Below the pieces are notes generated by a model. That model worked only from the letters and a program-made list of their open reading frames with translations. It was not told the DNA's origin and ran no database searches. 64,000 nucleotides of DNA from Bizionia sp. (lineage in GTDB: Bacteria > Bacteroidota > Bacteroidia > Flavobacteriales > Flavobacteriaceae). The translations under genes were made by a program, and so were the position numbers. The DNA is taken from contig JAHDHI010000011.1 in NCBI GenBank assembly GCA_020631395.1, forward strand, positions 16,879 to 80,878, read 5' to 3'. This document shows, in pieces, positions 63,802 to 64,000 of the stretch. Within the stretch, counting starts at the first letter, position 1. Each line of letters starts with the position of its first letter.

Positions 63802-63942
63802 TTATTCAACAACGACTTTTCTTACTGCTATTTCCTTTTTGCCTTCATCCAACACCGAGAACTCATCCACTCTCAAAAGGTCTTGGGTCATAGTAACCAA
63901 ATGATGGTGTTCCTTGCAATCTTTACTTGCTGTAAAGAGCAC
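63802..63942 (-). CDS. Possible short ORF at window edge
   Basis: A minus-strand frame of about 46 codons from a GTG at 63942 to TAA at 63802 reads like protein (HHLVTMTQDLLRVDEFSVLD). A stop lies shortly upstream, so if it belongs to a longer gene a frameshift would be needed. No family is recognised. Weak call. Confidence 0.25.
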   Translation of the reverse strand: MLFTASKDCKEHHHLVTMTQDLLRVDEFSVLDEGKKEIAVRKVVVE

Positions 63943-64000
63943 TTGATAACCTGAGTTCGATTAATTTTAGGTAAGTTTTTTATAGCAAAAAAGATGGATT

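Noticed and set aside
1..64000. tRNA, rRNA, integrated phage or plasmid origin
   Set aside because: No cloverleaf with a T-loop consensus, no rRNA segments, no structural phage genes and no replication gene were found by eye.

Overview
The window is one contiguous stretch of a low-GC chromosome from the phylum Bacteroidota, most likely family Flavobacteriaceae. Evidence: many genes follow TAnnTTTG-type -7 boxes and lack Shine-Dalgarno sites; GcvP is the single-chain type; a DUF1573 protein, a cysteine-less CT398-type zinc ribbon and double-glycine peptides with LNKxEQK-type leaders are present. I cannot name the genus. No rRNA, tRNA or CRISPR array was seen.

Layout. 0-4 kb: a TIGR01777 epimerase, a decayed patch, an ECF sigma/zinc-finger anti-sigma pair and a UbiA-like membrane protein. 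4-10 kb: gcvP, then a ketoacyl-ACP synthase III, a methyltransferase and a family 2 glycosyltransferase. 9.8-15.3 kb: a regulatory module with ECF sigma factor, membrane TPR protein and anchored non-specific nuclease on the minus strand, divergent from a Cys-rich lipoprotein and a TPR-CHAT caspase-like protein. 15.4-21.6 kb: a disulfide-peptide export cluster with a C39-like/VKOR/thioredoxin fusion, three double-glycine precursors with six cysteines in each core, a C39-peptidase ABC exporter and an HlyD-type fusion protein. A complete IS256-family element with 8-bp target duplication lies right after it (21647-22985). 23-44 kb is mostly housekeeping: valS, DUF1573, PDZ aspartyl protease, aminotransferase, murB, ECF sigma/anti-sigma, aquaporin, glycosyltransferase, ECF sigma, Nramp-like carrier, lipA, gap, hybrid histidine kinase, lpxK, Nif3, zinc-ribbon relative, msrA, methyltransferase. 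44.5-49.2 kb: poorly conserved lipoprotein, secreted, membrane and leucine-rich-repeat genes. 49.2-59.6 kb: an IclR-regulated kynurenine degradation operon. 59.7-63.8 kb: peptide transporter, O-methyltransferase, Asp/Asn hydroxylase-like protein, LysM amidase.

How genes work together. In the peptide cluster the ABC exporter should cut precursors after Gly-Gly and, with HlyD, move them out, while the VKOR-thioredoxin fusion should form their three disulfides. One core has the cysteine spacing of inhibitor-cystine-knot (knottin) peptides. Each precursor gene is preceded by a copy of the same leader, which can fold as an H-type pseudoknot; the second helix differs between copies with compensatory changes. 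This leader and the peptides are the best candidates for something undescribed. The kynurenine operon encodes Kmo, KynU, 3-hydroxyanthranilate dioxygenase, ACMS decarboxylase, a semialdehyde dehydrogenase and a RidA-type deaminase, carrying kynurenine to 4-oxalocrotonate; tryptophan dioxygenase and kynurenine formamidase are not in this window. Its regulator gene is separated from kynU by KdgR/IclR-like palindromes.
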